Both the position numbers and the translations under genes were made by a program. DNA of 40,772 bases from Lacrimispora amygdalina. GTDB taxonomy: Bacteria; Bacillota; Clostridia; Lachnospirales; Lachnospiraceae. The notes under the pieces were generated by a model that saw only the letters and a program-made list of their open reading frames with translations, was not told where the DNA came from and made no database searches. This document shows, piece by piece, positions 8,818-17,242 of the stretch. Positions within the stretch are counted from its first letter, which is position 1; the number at the start of each line of letters is the position of its first letter. Location of the stretch: assembly GCF_003432035.1 (NCBI RefSeq), contig NZ_QOHO01000088.1, positions 1 to 40,772 of the forward strand, in the 5' to 3' direction.

Positions 8818-8917
8818 TGATTAGAGTGTGTCTTTCAGGTATCGGGAAAACAGGTAAAACGATTTATTAATTATCCTTCAGAGTATTGTGAAGGTAAAGG
8901 AGTGGAAAACTCTTGAA
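8818..8917 (+). pseudogene. Vestigial gene under the riboswitch (both ends kept, middle lost)
   Basis: A strong AGAAGGAGGT site precedes ATG 8818. The first codons read MIRVCLSGIGKTGKT, a Rossmann-type N-terminus like dihydrodipicolinate-reductase-fold proteins, and then stop at 17 codons. A second frame then reads a protein-like tail ending CEGKGVENS and a stop at 8915-8917. I infer one original gene with a large internal deletion. The family call is tentative, resting on 15 residues. Confidence 0.5.
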
Positions 8918-8948
8918 AAATAATGTGTATATTTTACCATTTAAATTG

Positions 8949-8977
8949 TTGACAAATATAAGAGACATTGCTACAAT
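8949..8977 (+). promoter_or_regulatory. Consensus sigma-A promoter of the peptide operon
   Basis: TTGACA (8949-8954) and TACAAT (8972-8977) are separated by exactly 17 bases. Transcription would start near 8984, giving a leader of about 115 bases before the binding-protein gene. Confidence 0.85.
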
Positions 8978-8997
8978 AATATAAAGCTTTATTAACA

Positions 8998-9038
8998 AAG
9001 AAGTTAGTTTGAAGATTATTCCAAACTGACTTCTTTTT
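8998..9038 (+). terminator. Terminator or attenuator in the operon leader
   Basis: AAGAAGTTAGTTTG (8998-9011) pairs with CAAACTGACTTCTT (9022-9035), one T-G pair, and ends in a T-run. It sits between the promoter and the first gene, so the operon must be read through it. No aptamer fits in the short space before it. Confidence 0.7.
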
Positions 9039-9101
9039 CAATATATTACTTTATAGCGATACAGTAGTAAAGAAAAAGCCAAATAAAAGAGGAGAAAAAC
9101 A

Positions 9102-10748
9102 ATGAAAAAAACCATTAAGAAACTTGTTTCATTAGGTTTGGTAGTTTCCCTGGTAGGAGCTTTGTCCGCGTGTGGAAGCTCTTCCAACACATCAAAAACT
9201 GTAGAAACTACTGCGGCAGCAACTGGGGAGTCAACTGCAGCAGCTGATTCATCAACGGCAGAGAGTACAGGATCAAAAGTACTTCGTGTAGCAGCAGTTG
9301 ATCCACAGGTAGCTTTTGATATGCAGCTGTATACGTACAGTCTTATCATGAAGGTTACAGACAATGTTGTAGAATCATTAGTTACAACAGTTGAAGGGGG
9401 TAAGGTGGTTCCAACATTACTTACAAAGGAGCCTGAGTTATCAGAAGATATGCTTACATATTCCTTCGAATTGATTGATGGAGTTAAATTTCACAACGGT
9501 GAAACATTAAAGAGTTCAGATGTTAAATATTCACTTGAGAGACTTGTTAAGAAACAGAGTATGGGAAGTATTTTGGAACATGTAGAAGGATACCAAGCGT
9601 TAGTTGATGGTCAAGCAGATGAAATGACAGGTATCCAGGTAGTGGATGATACGCATTTCACAATAAAACTGTCCGAAGTTTATACCCCATTTGTTTCTGT
9701 TTTATCAACCCCTTACTGTGCAATTTATCCAGCAGACGCATGTGAAGCAGCTGGAGATAACTGGGGTAAGACAGAACTGATCGGTACAGGTCCTTTTAAG
9801 TTTGATAGTTATACAGCAGCCGTAGGTGTTGAGATTTCAAGATTTGATGATTATCATGGTGAGGTAGCAAAACTTGATGGTGTAAGTTATAAGTTTATTG
9901 AAGATACGAATACACAGGTTTTAGAGTATCAAAAAGGCAATGTTGATTATGTAGACGTAGAGACTAATATGTATCCTGTATATCAGGCAGATCCAACTCT
10001 AAGCAAACAGATGCATATGTTCCAGCCAATTGGTGGGTACTATATGACCTTTAACGTAAAGGTAATTACGGATCCAAAAGTAAGACAGGCTATCTCAATG
10101 TCTATTGATAGAGCAGCAATTTGTGATAGCATTTTTCATGGAACAGCAAAACCAGCAACTTCTTTTATACCAACCGGTATTATAGGACATGACGACTCTT
10201 TGGAAGCATTCCAATATGATCCAGAAGGAGCAAAGGCATTACTTGCTGAAGCAGGATATGCTGATGGATATGATCTTCGTCTAACAGTTAATACAAAATA
10301 TGCAACTTCTATTCCTATTGCAACAGCATTCCAGGAGCAGGCTAAGGCAGCAGGTATTAATGTAACAATTGAACAGGTTGACTCAGCTGCATGGTCTGAT
10401 ATGAAGAAATCAGGTGGTGTTGATGCTGGTGTTGGTAACTGGTATGTAGACTATAACGATCCAGACAGTATGTTATATCCTGTAAGTGATGCCCGTACAG
10501 AATTAACTTCAAGTTTCTGGCATAATGATGAATTTAAGAAGCTGATGGAAGATGGTGTGAAGACAGCAGATGAAGCTGAAAGACAGGAAATTTATATAAA
10601 AGCTGAACACATTTTAACAAGAGGAGACTATGCAATTGCTCCTATTTTCAATGAGTCAAAATGCTATCTGTTAAATCCAAAGGTTACTGGACTTGTTATG
10701 GATTCAACTTACCGTAACTTCTATGCTACAGTAGATATTCAAGAATAA
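9102..10748 (+). CDS. ABC transporter substrate-binding lipoprotein, peptide family (SBP_bac_5)
   Basis: This 548-residue secreted lipoprotein captures peptides for an ABC importer. Residues 1-24 are a lipoprotein signal peptide with lipobox LSAC, followed by a Ser/Thr/Ala-rich linker (to about residue 65). The mature domain has family-5 features such as the SYSLERL-like region and a long C-terminal lobe with NWYVDYNDPDS. An AGAGGAG site lies 7-8 bases before the ATG. It heads an operon with both permeases and both ATPases, so the transporter is complete. Neighbouring epimerase and peptidase-like genes point to short peptides, perhaps cell-wall derived. The ligand cannot be read from sequence. 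Its own consensus promoter and leader hairpin lie upstream. Confidence 0.93.
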   Translation: MKKTIKKLVSLGLVVSLVGALSACGSSSNTSKTVETTAAATGESTAAADSSTAESTGSKVLRVAAVDPQVAFDMQLYTYSLIMKVTDNVVESLVTTVEGGKVVPTLLTKEPELSEDMLTYSFELIDGVKFHNGETLKSSDVKYSLERLVKKQSMGSILEHVEGYQALVDGQADEMTGIQVVDDTHFTIKLSEVYTPFVSVLSTPYCAIYPADACEAAGDNWGKTELIGTGPFKFDSYTAAVGVEISRFDDYHGEVAKLDGVSYKFIEDTNTQVLEYQKGNVDYVDVETNMYPVYQADPTLSKQMHMFQPIGGYYMTFNVKVITDPKVRQAISMSIDRAAICDSIFHGTAKPATSFIPTGIIGHDDSLEAFQYDPEGAKALLAEAGYADGYDLRLTVNTKYATSIPIATAFQEQAKAAGINVTIEQVDSAAWSDMKKSGGVDAGVGNWYVDYNDPDSMLYPVSDARTELTSSFWHNDEFKKLMEDGVKTADEAERQEIYIKAEHILTRGDYAIAPIFNESKCYLLNPKVTGLVMDSTYRNFYATVDIQE

Positions 10749-10817
10749 TTTGAATTAAGTATGTGGTCTTAAGGGAGCGGCATGCCACTCCCTTTTTATC
10801 AGGAAAAGGGGAACTTT

Positions 10818-11750
10818 ATGTTTCGATACGTATCAAAGCGACTGCTCCAGACGTTGCTTGTATTAATTGGTATAAGCCTTATTACATTTATTCTTCTTCA
10901 AGTTGTACCAGGAGATCCGGTAGAACTAATGTTGGAGAAGAGGGCAGATGTAGAAACTATTGCAAGAGTTCGTCATGAACTCGGACTGGATGTACCACTT
11001 CCACAGCAGTATTTTAATTTTATTAAAGGTGCTTTTCATCTTGATTTTGGAAAATCTTATTTCACAAAAGAAAGTGTAACTATAGCTTTAATCCGCTCCT
11101 TTAAGGTAACTGCGAAACTAGCGTCAATGTCTTTTGTTTTTGCAGTTATTATTGGGGTAACATGTGGTATGACAGCTGCAATTAATCGTGGTAAAAAGTT
11201 TGATTCTGCACTAATGACTGCTTCTATTATAGGTGTATCCGCACCATCATTCTGGATAGCTATTATTCTTCAGATTATTTTTGGTTTGAAATTAGACTTA
11301 CTTCCTATATCTGGATTTGATACACCTGCAAGTTTTATACTACCCAGTATAGCACTTGGGACGCGATATGCAGGAAGTATTGCACGTATTACTCGAACCA
11401 GTATGCTAGACGTGATTAAGCAGGATTACATACGAACAGCAAGAGCAAAGGGTGTAAAAGATAATCTGGTTATTATGAAACATGCTTTAAAAAATGCAAT
11501 GATTCCTATTATAACACTTGTTGGTACGGAACTTGGAAATATGCTTACGGGCTCTATGCTTATTGAACGTGTTTTCTCTATACCGGGAATTGGTAAATTA
11601 GCCGTTGACTCCATGTCCAACCGAGATTTGCCATTACTTGAGGGAACTGTTATGTATATTGCATTTGTATTTGTTATTGTAAATCTTATAGTTGATATAT
11701 CATACGCATTCATCGATCCGAGAATTCGTTATGGGAAAGGAGCTAATTAA
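10818..11750 (+). CDS. Peptide ABC transporter permease (DppB/OppB type)
   Basis: This 310-residue inner-membrane permease has about six membrane helices. The family's N-terminal YVSKRLLQTLLVLIGISLITF helix and the VPGDPVELML loop are present. The EAA-type cytoplasmic loop that docks to the ATPases is near RTARAKGVKDNLVI. I start at ATG 10818, preceded by AAAAGGGGA; an upstream in-frame ATG at 10782 has no ribosome site. Its stop overlaps the next start (TAATG), which indicates translational coupling. Confidence 0.93.
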   Translation: MFRYVSKRLLQTLLVLIGISLITFILLQVVPGDPVELMLEKRADVETIARVRHELGLDVPLPQQYFNFIKGAFHLDFGKSYFTKESVTIALIRSFKVTAKLASMSFVFAVIIGVTCGMTAAINRGKKFDSALMTASIIGVSAPSFWIAIILQIIFGLKLDLLPISGFDTPASFILPSIALGTRYAGSIARITRTSMLDVIKQDYIRTARAKGVKDNLVIMKHALKNAMIPIITLVGTELGNMLTGSMLIERVFSIPGIGKLAVDSMSNRDLPLLEGTVMYIAFVFVIVNLIVDISYAFIDPRIRYGKGAN

Positions 11751-12661
11751 TGAAATTTTTAAGCTTATTCACAAAACAAAAAAAATTCGAAGAAGAGTTC
11801 ATGAATGGTGGAATGGAGTATACCAGTTATTACAAAGATAGTTTTAAGAGATTAAAGAAAAATAAAGTTGCCCTATTTTGTCTGGGTTTTATATTTTTTC
11901 TGATTCTTCTGGCTGTTTTTGCACCATTAGTAAGTCCATATGATCCTACATACCAGGACTATGCATCGGTCCTTGCTCCACCCTCATCTAAACACCTTCT
12001 TGGCGCAGATGAATATGGAAGGGATATCCTTTCTCGCTTGATTTATGGTACCAGAGTTTCTCTGAGTATTGGAATCCTTGCTCAGGTGATCGCTTCTTTA
12101 ATAGGAATTACACTTGGTGCTATTGCCGGTTATTTCGGAGGTGTAGTTGATACAACTATTTCACGATTCATGGAAATTTTTGCAGCATTTCCGGATTTAC
12201 TTTTTGCAATGGCAATCATGACTTTTATGGGACAGGGAATACAGAATCTATTTATTGCACTTGGACTTCTGACCTGGGTTAGAACGGCACGAATGATCCG
12301 TGGTTCAATAATGCAGCTGAAAGAAAAGGAATACGTTGAGGCAAGTAAGGCTAGTGGTGGGACATCCTTTAGAATCATTACAAAGCATCTGATACCGAAC
12401 TGTCTTTCAACAGTTATAGTACTTATAACATTGGGTATTCCGAATGCTATCATGTATGAAGCTTCCTTAAGTTTCCTCGGTCTTGGCATTCAGCCACCTA
12501 CACCGAGCTGGGGAAATATGATTAGTTCCGCTCAATCATTTATCAGCTTTCTCCCGACATACAGTATTGTGCCAGGTATTGCAATTATGTTAACGGTAGT
12601 CGCATTTAATATCTTTGGCGATGGACTCCGCGATGCACTGGATCCAAAACTGAGAACGTGA
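11750..12661 (+). CDS. Peptide ABC transporter permease (DppC/OppC type)
   Basis: The second permease is 303 residues long. A cytoplasmic N-terminal stretch with SFKRLKKNKVAL leads into the first helix (about residues 35-60), followed by the SPYDPTYQDY motif and the HLLGADEYGRDILSRLIYG segment conserved in OppC/DppC. The EAA loop is near YVEASKASGGTSFRII. Translation is coupled to the upstream gene by the overlapping TAATG, with an AAAGGAG site inside the upstream coding end. It pairs with the other permease to form the channel. Confidence 0.93.
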   Translation: MKFLSLFTKQKKFEEEFMNGGMEYTSYYKDSFKRLKKNKVALFCLGFIFFLILLAVFAPLVSPYDPTYQDYASVLAPPSSKHLLGADEYGRDILSRLIYGTRVSLSIGILAQVIASLIGITLGAIAGYFGGVVDTTISRFMEIFAAFPDLLFAMAIMTFMGQGIQNLFIALGLLTWVRTARMIRGSIMQLKEKEYVEASKASGGTSFRIITKHLIPNCLSTVIVLITLGIPNAIMYEASLSFLGLGIQPPTPSWGNMISSAQSFISFLPTYSIVPGIAIMLTVVAFNIFGDGLRDALDPKLRT

Positions 12662-12673
12662 TAGGAGGAAGGT

Positions 12674-13660
12674 ATGGAAAATAAATTAATTGAAGTAAAA
12701 AATTTAAAAACGTATTTTTATTTGGATTCCGTTGTAGTAAAGGCAGTGGATAACGTATCATTTTCTATTGAATCAGGGAAAACCCTTGGCATAGTAGGTG
12801 AATCTGGTTGTGGAAAGAGTATTACTTCTTTATCTATTATGCAATTGCTGGAGACTCCTCCTGGAAAGATAGTAGGTGGTGAAATTCTTTATCATGGTGA
12901 AAATCTTTTGGAAAAAACACCAAATGAGATGAGAAAAATCAGGGGTAAAAAAATAGCAATGATTTTTCAGGAGCCGATGACTTCCTTGAATCCTGTATTT
13001 ACAGTAGGCCAACAGATTATAGAAGCACTAATGATTCATGAGACAGAATTAACCAAGCATCAGGCTCGTGAAAAGGCAATTGAGATGCTTCGTATGGTTA
13101 AAATACCACTACCGGAAAAAAGAATTAATGAATATCCACATCAGTTATCTGGAGGAATGCGCCAACGTATTATGATTGCCATGGCTCTCTGTTGTAATCC
13201 TGAACTTCTGATTTGTGATGAGCCCACGACAGCCCTTGATGTTACAATACAAGCACAGATTCTTGATCTTATTAATGAATTAAAGAGGAAGACAGGTACC
13301 TCTATTATGATGATTACTCATGATCTTGGGGTAATTTCTGAAATAGCGGATGATGTCATGGTTATGTACGCAGGAAAAGTAGTAGAACAGGGTTCTACTG
13401 ATGATATTTATGATAATCCTATGCATCCATATACTACTGGTCTTATAAAATGTATTCCAAAACTGGATGATGAAGTTGAGGAACTTCATGTGATTAAAGG
13501 TATGGTACCAAGTTATGACTCTATGCCGAAAGGTTGCTCATTTTGCCCTAGATGTGAAGATGCAAGAAAAATTTGTGAAGATGAAATGCCTGAGCTGATT
13601 GAAAAGGATGGGAGAAAGATTCGATGTTTTAAATACACGGAAAGTTGGAAGGGGGAATGA
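12674..13660 (+). CDS. Peptide ABC transporter ATP-binding protein (DppD/OppD type)
   Basis: This 328-residue cytoplasmic ATPase powers import. Walker A GESGCGKS is at residues 42-49, the Q-loop at [11 protein letters not shown], the signature LSGGMRQRI near 157, and Walker [13 protein letters not shown] near 177, followed by an ITHDLG switch His. The C-terminal oligopeptide-transporter extension carries the cysteine set CSFCPRC...C...C that binds an iron-sulphur cluster or zinc in relatives. An AGGAGG site lies 6 bases before the ATG. Its stop overlaps the next start (ATGA). Confidence 0.95.
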   Translation: MENKLIEVKNLKTYFYLDSVVVKAVDNVSFSIESGKTLGIVGESGCGKSITSLSIMQLLETPPGKIVGGEILYHGENLLEKTPNEMRKIRGKKIAMIFQEPMTSLNPVFTVGQQIIEALMIHETELTKHQAREKAIEMLRMVKIPLPEKRINEYPHQLSGGMRQRIMIAMALCCNPELLICDEPTTALDVTIQAQILDLINELKRKTGTSIMMITHDLGVISEIADDVMVMYAGKVVEQGSTDDIYDNPMHPYTTGLIKCIPKLDDEVEELHVIKGMVPSYDSMPKGCSFCPRCEDARKICEDEMPELIEKDGRKIRCFKYTESWKGE

Positions 13661-14661
13661 AAATGGAAAATCAGGTAGCGAAACAACCGATATTGGAAGT
13701 AAAGCATCTTAAAAAATGGTTTTCTGCAAAGACTTCACCTTTTTCAACTAAGAAGATGTTTATTAAGGCAGTAGATGATGTTAGTTTTAACTTGTATCCT
13801 GGTGAAACACTTGGTGTAGTTGGTGAGTCGGGATGTGGAAAATCAACCATGGGTCGTGCAGTTCTTCGTCTTATTGAGCCTACAGAAGGTGAAATTATTT
13901 TTAAAGACAGTGACTTTATGAATCTAAAGAGTTCAGAACTGCGAAAGAGAAGAGGTAAGATGCAAATAATTTTCCAAGACCCTTATGCTTCTCTGAACCC
14001 ACGTATGACGATTGGTGAAATCATAGCAGAACCACTGGATATCCAGAGGAATCTAAATAAAGAGGAAATTAGGAAACGAGTTCTGGAAACCATGGAGGTT
14101 GTTGGATTAAATACAAAATATTACAATCGGTATCCTCATGAATTTTCTGGCGGTCAGCGCCAGAGAATCGGAATTGCAAGAGCTATAGTTATAAGGCCTG
14201 AACTGATGGTGTGTGATGAACCAGTTTCTGCTCTGGATGTTTCAATTCAGGCACAAGTAATTAATTTGCTTAAAAAACTTCAGAAACAGATGGGTATGGC
14301 ATATATATTTATTTCTCATGATTTGAGTGTTATAAAACATATTTCAGACAGGGTAGCAGTAATGTATCTCGGGCATATCGTTGAAATTGCTGATAAAGAA
14401 GATTTGTACAAAGATACGCTTCATCCATATACAAAAGCTTTAATTTCAGCAATACCGGTACCGGACAGACGAACAAAGAAAAAGAAAATCATACTGGATG
14501 GGGATTTACCTAGTCCTGCTAATCCACCATCTGGATGTGTATTTCATACCAGATGCTATATGGCACAGGATATATGTAGAAAAGAGTCTCCCGTCTTTAA
14601 AGATTTTGGTAAAGGCCATTTCTGTGCATGCCATTTTGCAGGAGATTTCAATAAAATATAA
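13657..14661 (+). CDS. Peptide ABC transporter ATP-binding protein (DppF/OppF type)
   Basis: The second ATPase is 334 residues from the ATG at 13657, which overlaps the previous stop; an ATG at 13663 is an alternative. The ribosome site is GGAAGGGGG. Walker [10 protein letters not shown] is near residue 56, IIFQDPYASLNPR follows, the signature is FSGGQRQRIG, and Walker B is LMVCDEPVSALD with ISHDLS after it. The C-terminal oligopeptide domain has the usual PSPANPPSGCVFHTRC block. It forms the heterodimeric motor with the preceding protein. Confidence 0.95.
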   Translation: MKMENQVAKQPILEVKHLKKWFSAKTSPFSTKKMFIKAVDDVSFNLYPGETLGVVGESGCGKSTMGRAVLRLIEPTEGEIIFKDSDFMNLKSSELRKRRGKMQIIFQDPYASLNPRMTIGEIIAEPLDIQRNLNKEEIRKRVLETMEVVGLNTKYYNRYPHEFSGGQRQRIGIARAIVIRPELMVCDEPVSALDVSIQAQVINLLKKLQKQMGMAYIFISHDLSVIKHISDRVAVMYLGHIVEIADKEDLYKDTLHPYTKALISAIPVPDRRTKKKKIILDGDLPSPANPPSGCVFHTRCYMAQDICRKESPVFKDFGKGHFCACHFAGDFNKI

Positions 14662-14681
14662 GATGTATTTGGAGGATAAAG

Positions 14682-15755
14682 ATGAAAATTACAAATATAG
14701 ATATAAAAACAGTTGAAGTTCCATTGATAGAACCGTTTCATATTTCGCTTGGAACTATCACGCATGCAATCAGTGCTATCGTAAAAGTTGAAACTGATGA
14801 AGGGCTTTTCGGTTATGGAGAAGGTGCCCCCGGAGTTCTGATTACAGGAGAAAATCTTGAAGGAACAGTTGAGAGTATAAAACGTTTTGAAAAAGCATTG
14901 ATTGGTACAGATCCAACAGATTTGGAAAAAATATACTGGATTTTAAACAGGGCATCAGCATATGCACCAAGTGCAAAAACGGCTATTGATATTGCCTGCT
15001 ATGATATCTTAGGGAAAAAGGCAGGACTTCCTGTATACAAACTGCTTGGAGGATATTCTAATACTATCGAAACGGATATTACGGTAGGTATTACTAAGCC
15101 CGAGTTAATGGCAAAGAAGGCAGCTGCTCATGTTGCAAATGGTTTTGATACAATAAAGACAAAAGTTGGTACAGGATTAAAAGAAGATGTTGCAAGAGTT
15201 AAAGCGATTCGTGAAGCAGTTGGCCCAGAAGTTAAAATCCGTGTGGATGCCAATCAGGCATGGTCAGCGAAAGAGGCACTACAGATCATAGACCGTCTAA
15301 ATGAATATGATATCGAATTGGTTGAACAGCCTGTAAAAGCAGCAGATATTGAGGGTCTTGAATATGTTACGAAAAACAGCAAGGTCCTTATTATGTCAGA
15401 TGAGAGTTGTTTCAACGCAAAAGATGCGCTTAAACTTGTGGAAAGAAGAGCTGTTGACGTTCTGAATATCAAACTGATGAAGTGTGGTGGTATTAGGGAA
15501 GCATTAAAGATTAACGCTATTTGTGAAACAGCTGGAATCGAATGTATGCTTGGATGTATGGCAGAAGAAACAAATATTGGAGTTACTGCAGCAGCCAGTC
15601 TAGGTGCAGCAACTAAGAATATTACCAGAGCTGATTTGGATGCTACATTCTCACTTACTGAGCTTCCATTTAAGGGTGGCATTGGAACAGAATGTAAGAA
15701 GACGCTTGTTCTTCCGGAAGAACCTGGATTTGGTTTTATTGGACTAAATCAATAA
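14682..15755 (+). CDS. Dipeptide epimerase, enolase superfamily (L-Ala-D/L-Glu type)
   Basis: This 357-residue enzyme of the muconate-lactonising/enolase fold interconverts the stereochemistry of the second residue of dipeptides. Catalytic landmarks are the KTK motif (Lys159 and Lys161), the metal ligands Asp189 (RVDANQAW), Glu215 (LVEQPV) and Asp240 (MSDES), and the opposite-face base Lys264 (LNIKLMK). An AGGA site precedes ATG 14682 by about 7 bases. Location after a complete peptide transporter parallels dpp-ykf operons of Bacillus, where the enzyme makes L-Ala-L-Glu from murein-derived L-Ala-D-Glu. Substrate specificity is inferred from context; related epimerases take other dipeptides. 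Confidence 0.9.
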   Translation: MKITNIDIKTVEVPLIEPFHISLGTITHAISAIVKVETDEGLFGYGEGAPGVLITGENLEGTVESIKRFEKALIGTDPTDLEKIYWILNRASAYAPSAKTAIDIACYDILGKKAGLPVYKLLGGYSNTIETDITVGITKPELMAKKAAAHVANGFDTIKTKVGTGLKEDVARVKAIREAVGPEVKIRVDANQAWSAKEALQIIDRLNEYDIELVEQPVKAADIEGLEYVTKNSKVLIMSDESCFNAKDALKLVERRAVDVLNIKLMKCGGIREALKINAICETAGIECMLGCMAEETNIGVTAAASLGAATKNITRADLDATFSLTELPFKGGIGTECKKTLVLPEEPGFGFIGLNQ

Positions 15756-15798
15756 TGGAAAGGGTGCGGCACCCTTAAAATGTAAGGATGGGAATGAT

Positions 15799-17166
15799 AT
15801 GGAAAATAATATTTCATGGACTAAAATTCCGCTACCTGATGATGTTCTTCGTTTAAAAATTGGCGGATATTTCGATGATGCAGTAAGAATGATAGACCAT
15901 ATGATTGGTGGATTTCTGCCGGAATGTATGAGGAAACGGCTGGAATTAGAAAAAGAAATCATACGGATGCTTGGAGAAGAGGAGTATCCGTTCACACAAG
16001 AAGAAGCATTGAACATGATGAAAGAAGCCTTTATAGATTTTCAAGAGGATGAACTTGATAAGCTGATTGAAGTATCTGGAGTTAATTGGATTTATATAAA
16101 GGGGAAAAGGCATTTTCATAAGCTGTTTTATGATAATATAGTTAAAACTAGAACTGATTACAGAGAGCGTTTGAAAACCAGTGAGGTAGAAGATTTTAAT
16201 ATAAAACGCCAGAAGTTACTGAATGATAATGTTACGTATATGAAAGAACATGGTGGGCGGACAGCCAAAATGACAATCAGGGCTTCCGTTAAGATAAAGA
16301 AAGAATATGAACATGTCGGTAAAAAGGTGCGTGTTTATATTCCGATACCACAGAAATGCAGGCAAATAAGTGATATCAGACTTCTGGAATCTTCTCCGGA
16401 GATTACGGTGATTGCACCAGAGGATGCACTACAAAGAACCGTGTACTTTGAAACAGAACTGAAACCGAAACAGGAGTTTTTTATAAAATATTCTTATATA
16501 AACCATGTTAATTATATAGAACCGGACCCTACAATAGCTGAAATAGATCATCCTGATTTTTATATGGGTGAGCAGGCTCCTCATATTGTATTCACTCCAT
16601 TTATGAAGGAACTGATAGCAGAGATTAAGGGAGCTGAGACAAATCCGTTAATCGTTGCAAGAAAAATATATGATTTTATTACAACTAAGGTAATGTATTC
16701 TTTTGTATGCGAATATGCTGCATTAGATAATATATCTGAATATGCTGCTAAAAATATGAAAGGCGATTGTGGTGTTCAGGCAATCCTATTCATAACCTTA
16801 TGCCGTCTGGCAGGAATTCCCGCAAGGTGGCAGTCAGGTCTTTATGCTACTGAGATGTATACCGGATGCCATGATTGGGCTGAATTTTATATCGAACCTT
16901 ATGGGTGGCTGTATGTGGACACATCTTTTGGGGGAAGTGCATATAGGTCAGGTCAAATAGAACGCTGGAATTATTATTTCGCTAACCTTGATATTTACCG
17001 TATGGTTGCCAATAGTGAGATGCAGTCTGAATTCATGCCACCTAAGGTATACTTCCGTGCAGATCCCATAGACAATCAGCGTGGTGAAGTAGAATATGAA
17101 GATGGTGGTCTGCATTTTTCGCAATTTGATTCTTTCATGAAAACAGTGGAGATAGAAGAAATGTAA
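15799..17166 (+). CDS. Transglutaminase-like domain protein, probable peptidase
   Basis: The protein is 455 residues with no signal peptide or membrane segment. An N-terminal helical part (about 1-150) and a beta-rich middle domain precede a transglutaminase-like core. The catalytic triad is visible: Cys324 in KGDCGVQAI, His358 in CHDWAEF and Asp374 in LYVDTSFGG. Bacterial members of this superfamily are usually cysteine peptidases or peptide-processing enzymes rather than cross-linkers. Its place between a dipeptide epimerase and a serine hydrolase, downstream of a peptide importer, suggests cleavage of imported peptides in the cytoplasm. The exact reaction is unknown. Confidence 0.85.
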   Translation: MENNISWTKIPLPDDVLRLKIGGYFDDAVRMIDHMIGGFLPECMRKRLELEKEIIRMLGEEEYPFTQEEALNMMKEAFIDFQEDELDKLIEVSGVNWIYIKGKRHFHKLFYDNIVKTRTDYRERLKTSEVEDFNIKRQKLLNDNVTYMKEHGGRTAKMTIRASVKIKKEYEHVGKKVRVYIPIPQKCRQISDIRLLESSPEITVIAPEDALQRTVYFETELKPKQEFFIKYSYINHVNYIEPDPTIAEIDHPDFYMGEQAPHIVFTPFMKELIAEIKGAETNPLIVARKIYDFITTKVMYSFVCEYAALDNISEYAAKNMKGDCGVQAILFITLCRLAGIPARWQSGLYATEMYTGCHDWAEFYIEPYGWLYVDTSFGGSAYRSGQIERWNYYFANLDIYRMVANSEMQSEFMPPKVYFRADPIDNQRGEVEYEDGGLHFSQFDSFMKTVEIEEM

Positions 17167-17242
17167 ATATAGTTAACAGTTAATGGTGTGGAGCTAAAGG
17201 CTTTATATGGGAGCTGATAGTTTTAAGAAAGGAGAATGCCTG

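Noticed and set aside
12130-12489. Antisense open frames over the permease and other operon genes
   Set aside because: They lack ribosome sites, mirror well-recognised genes on the other strand, and have no domain-like features.
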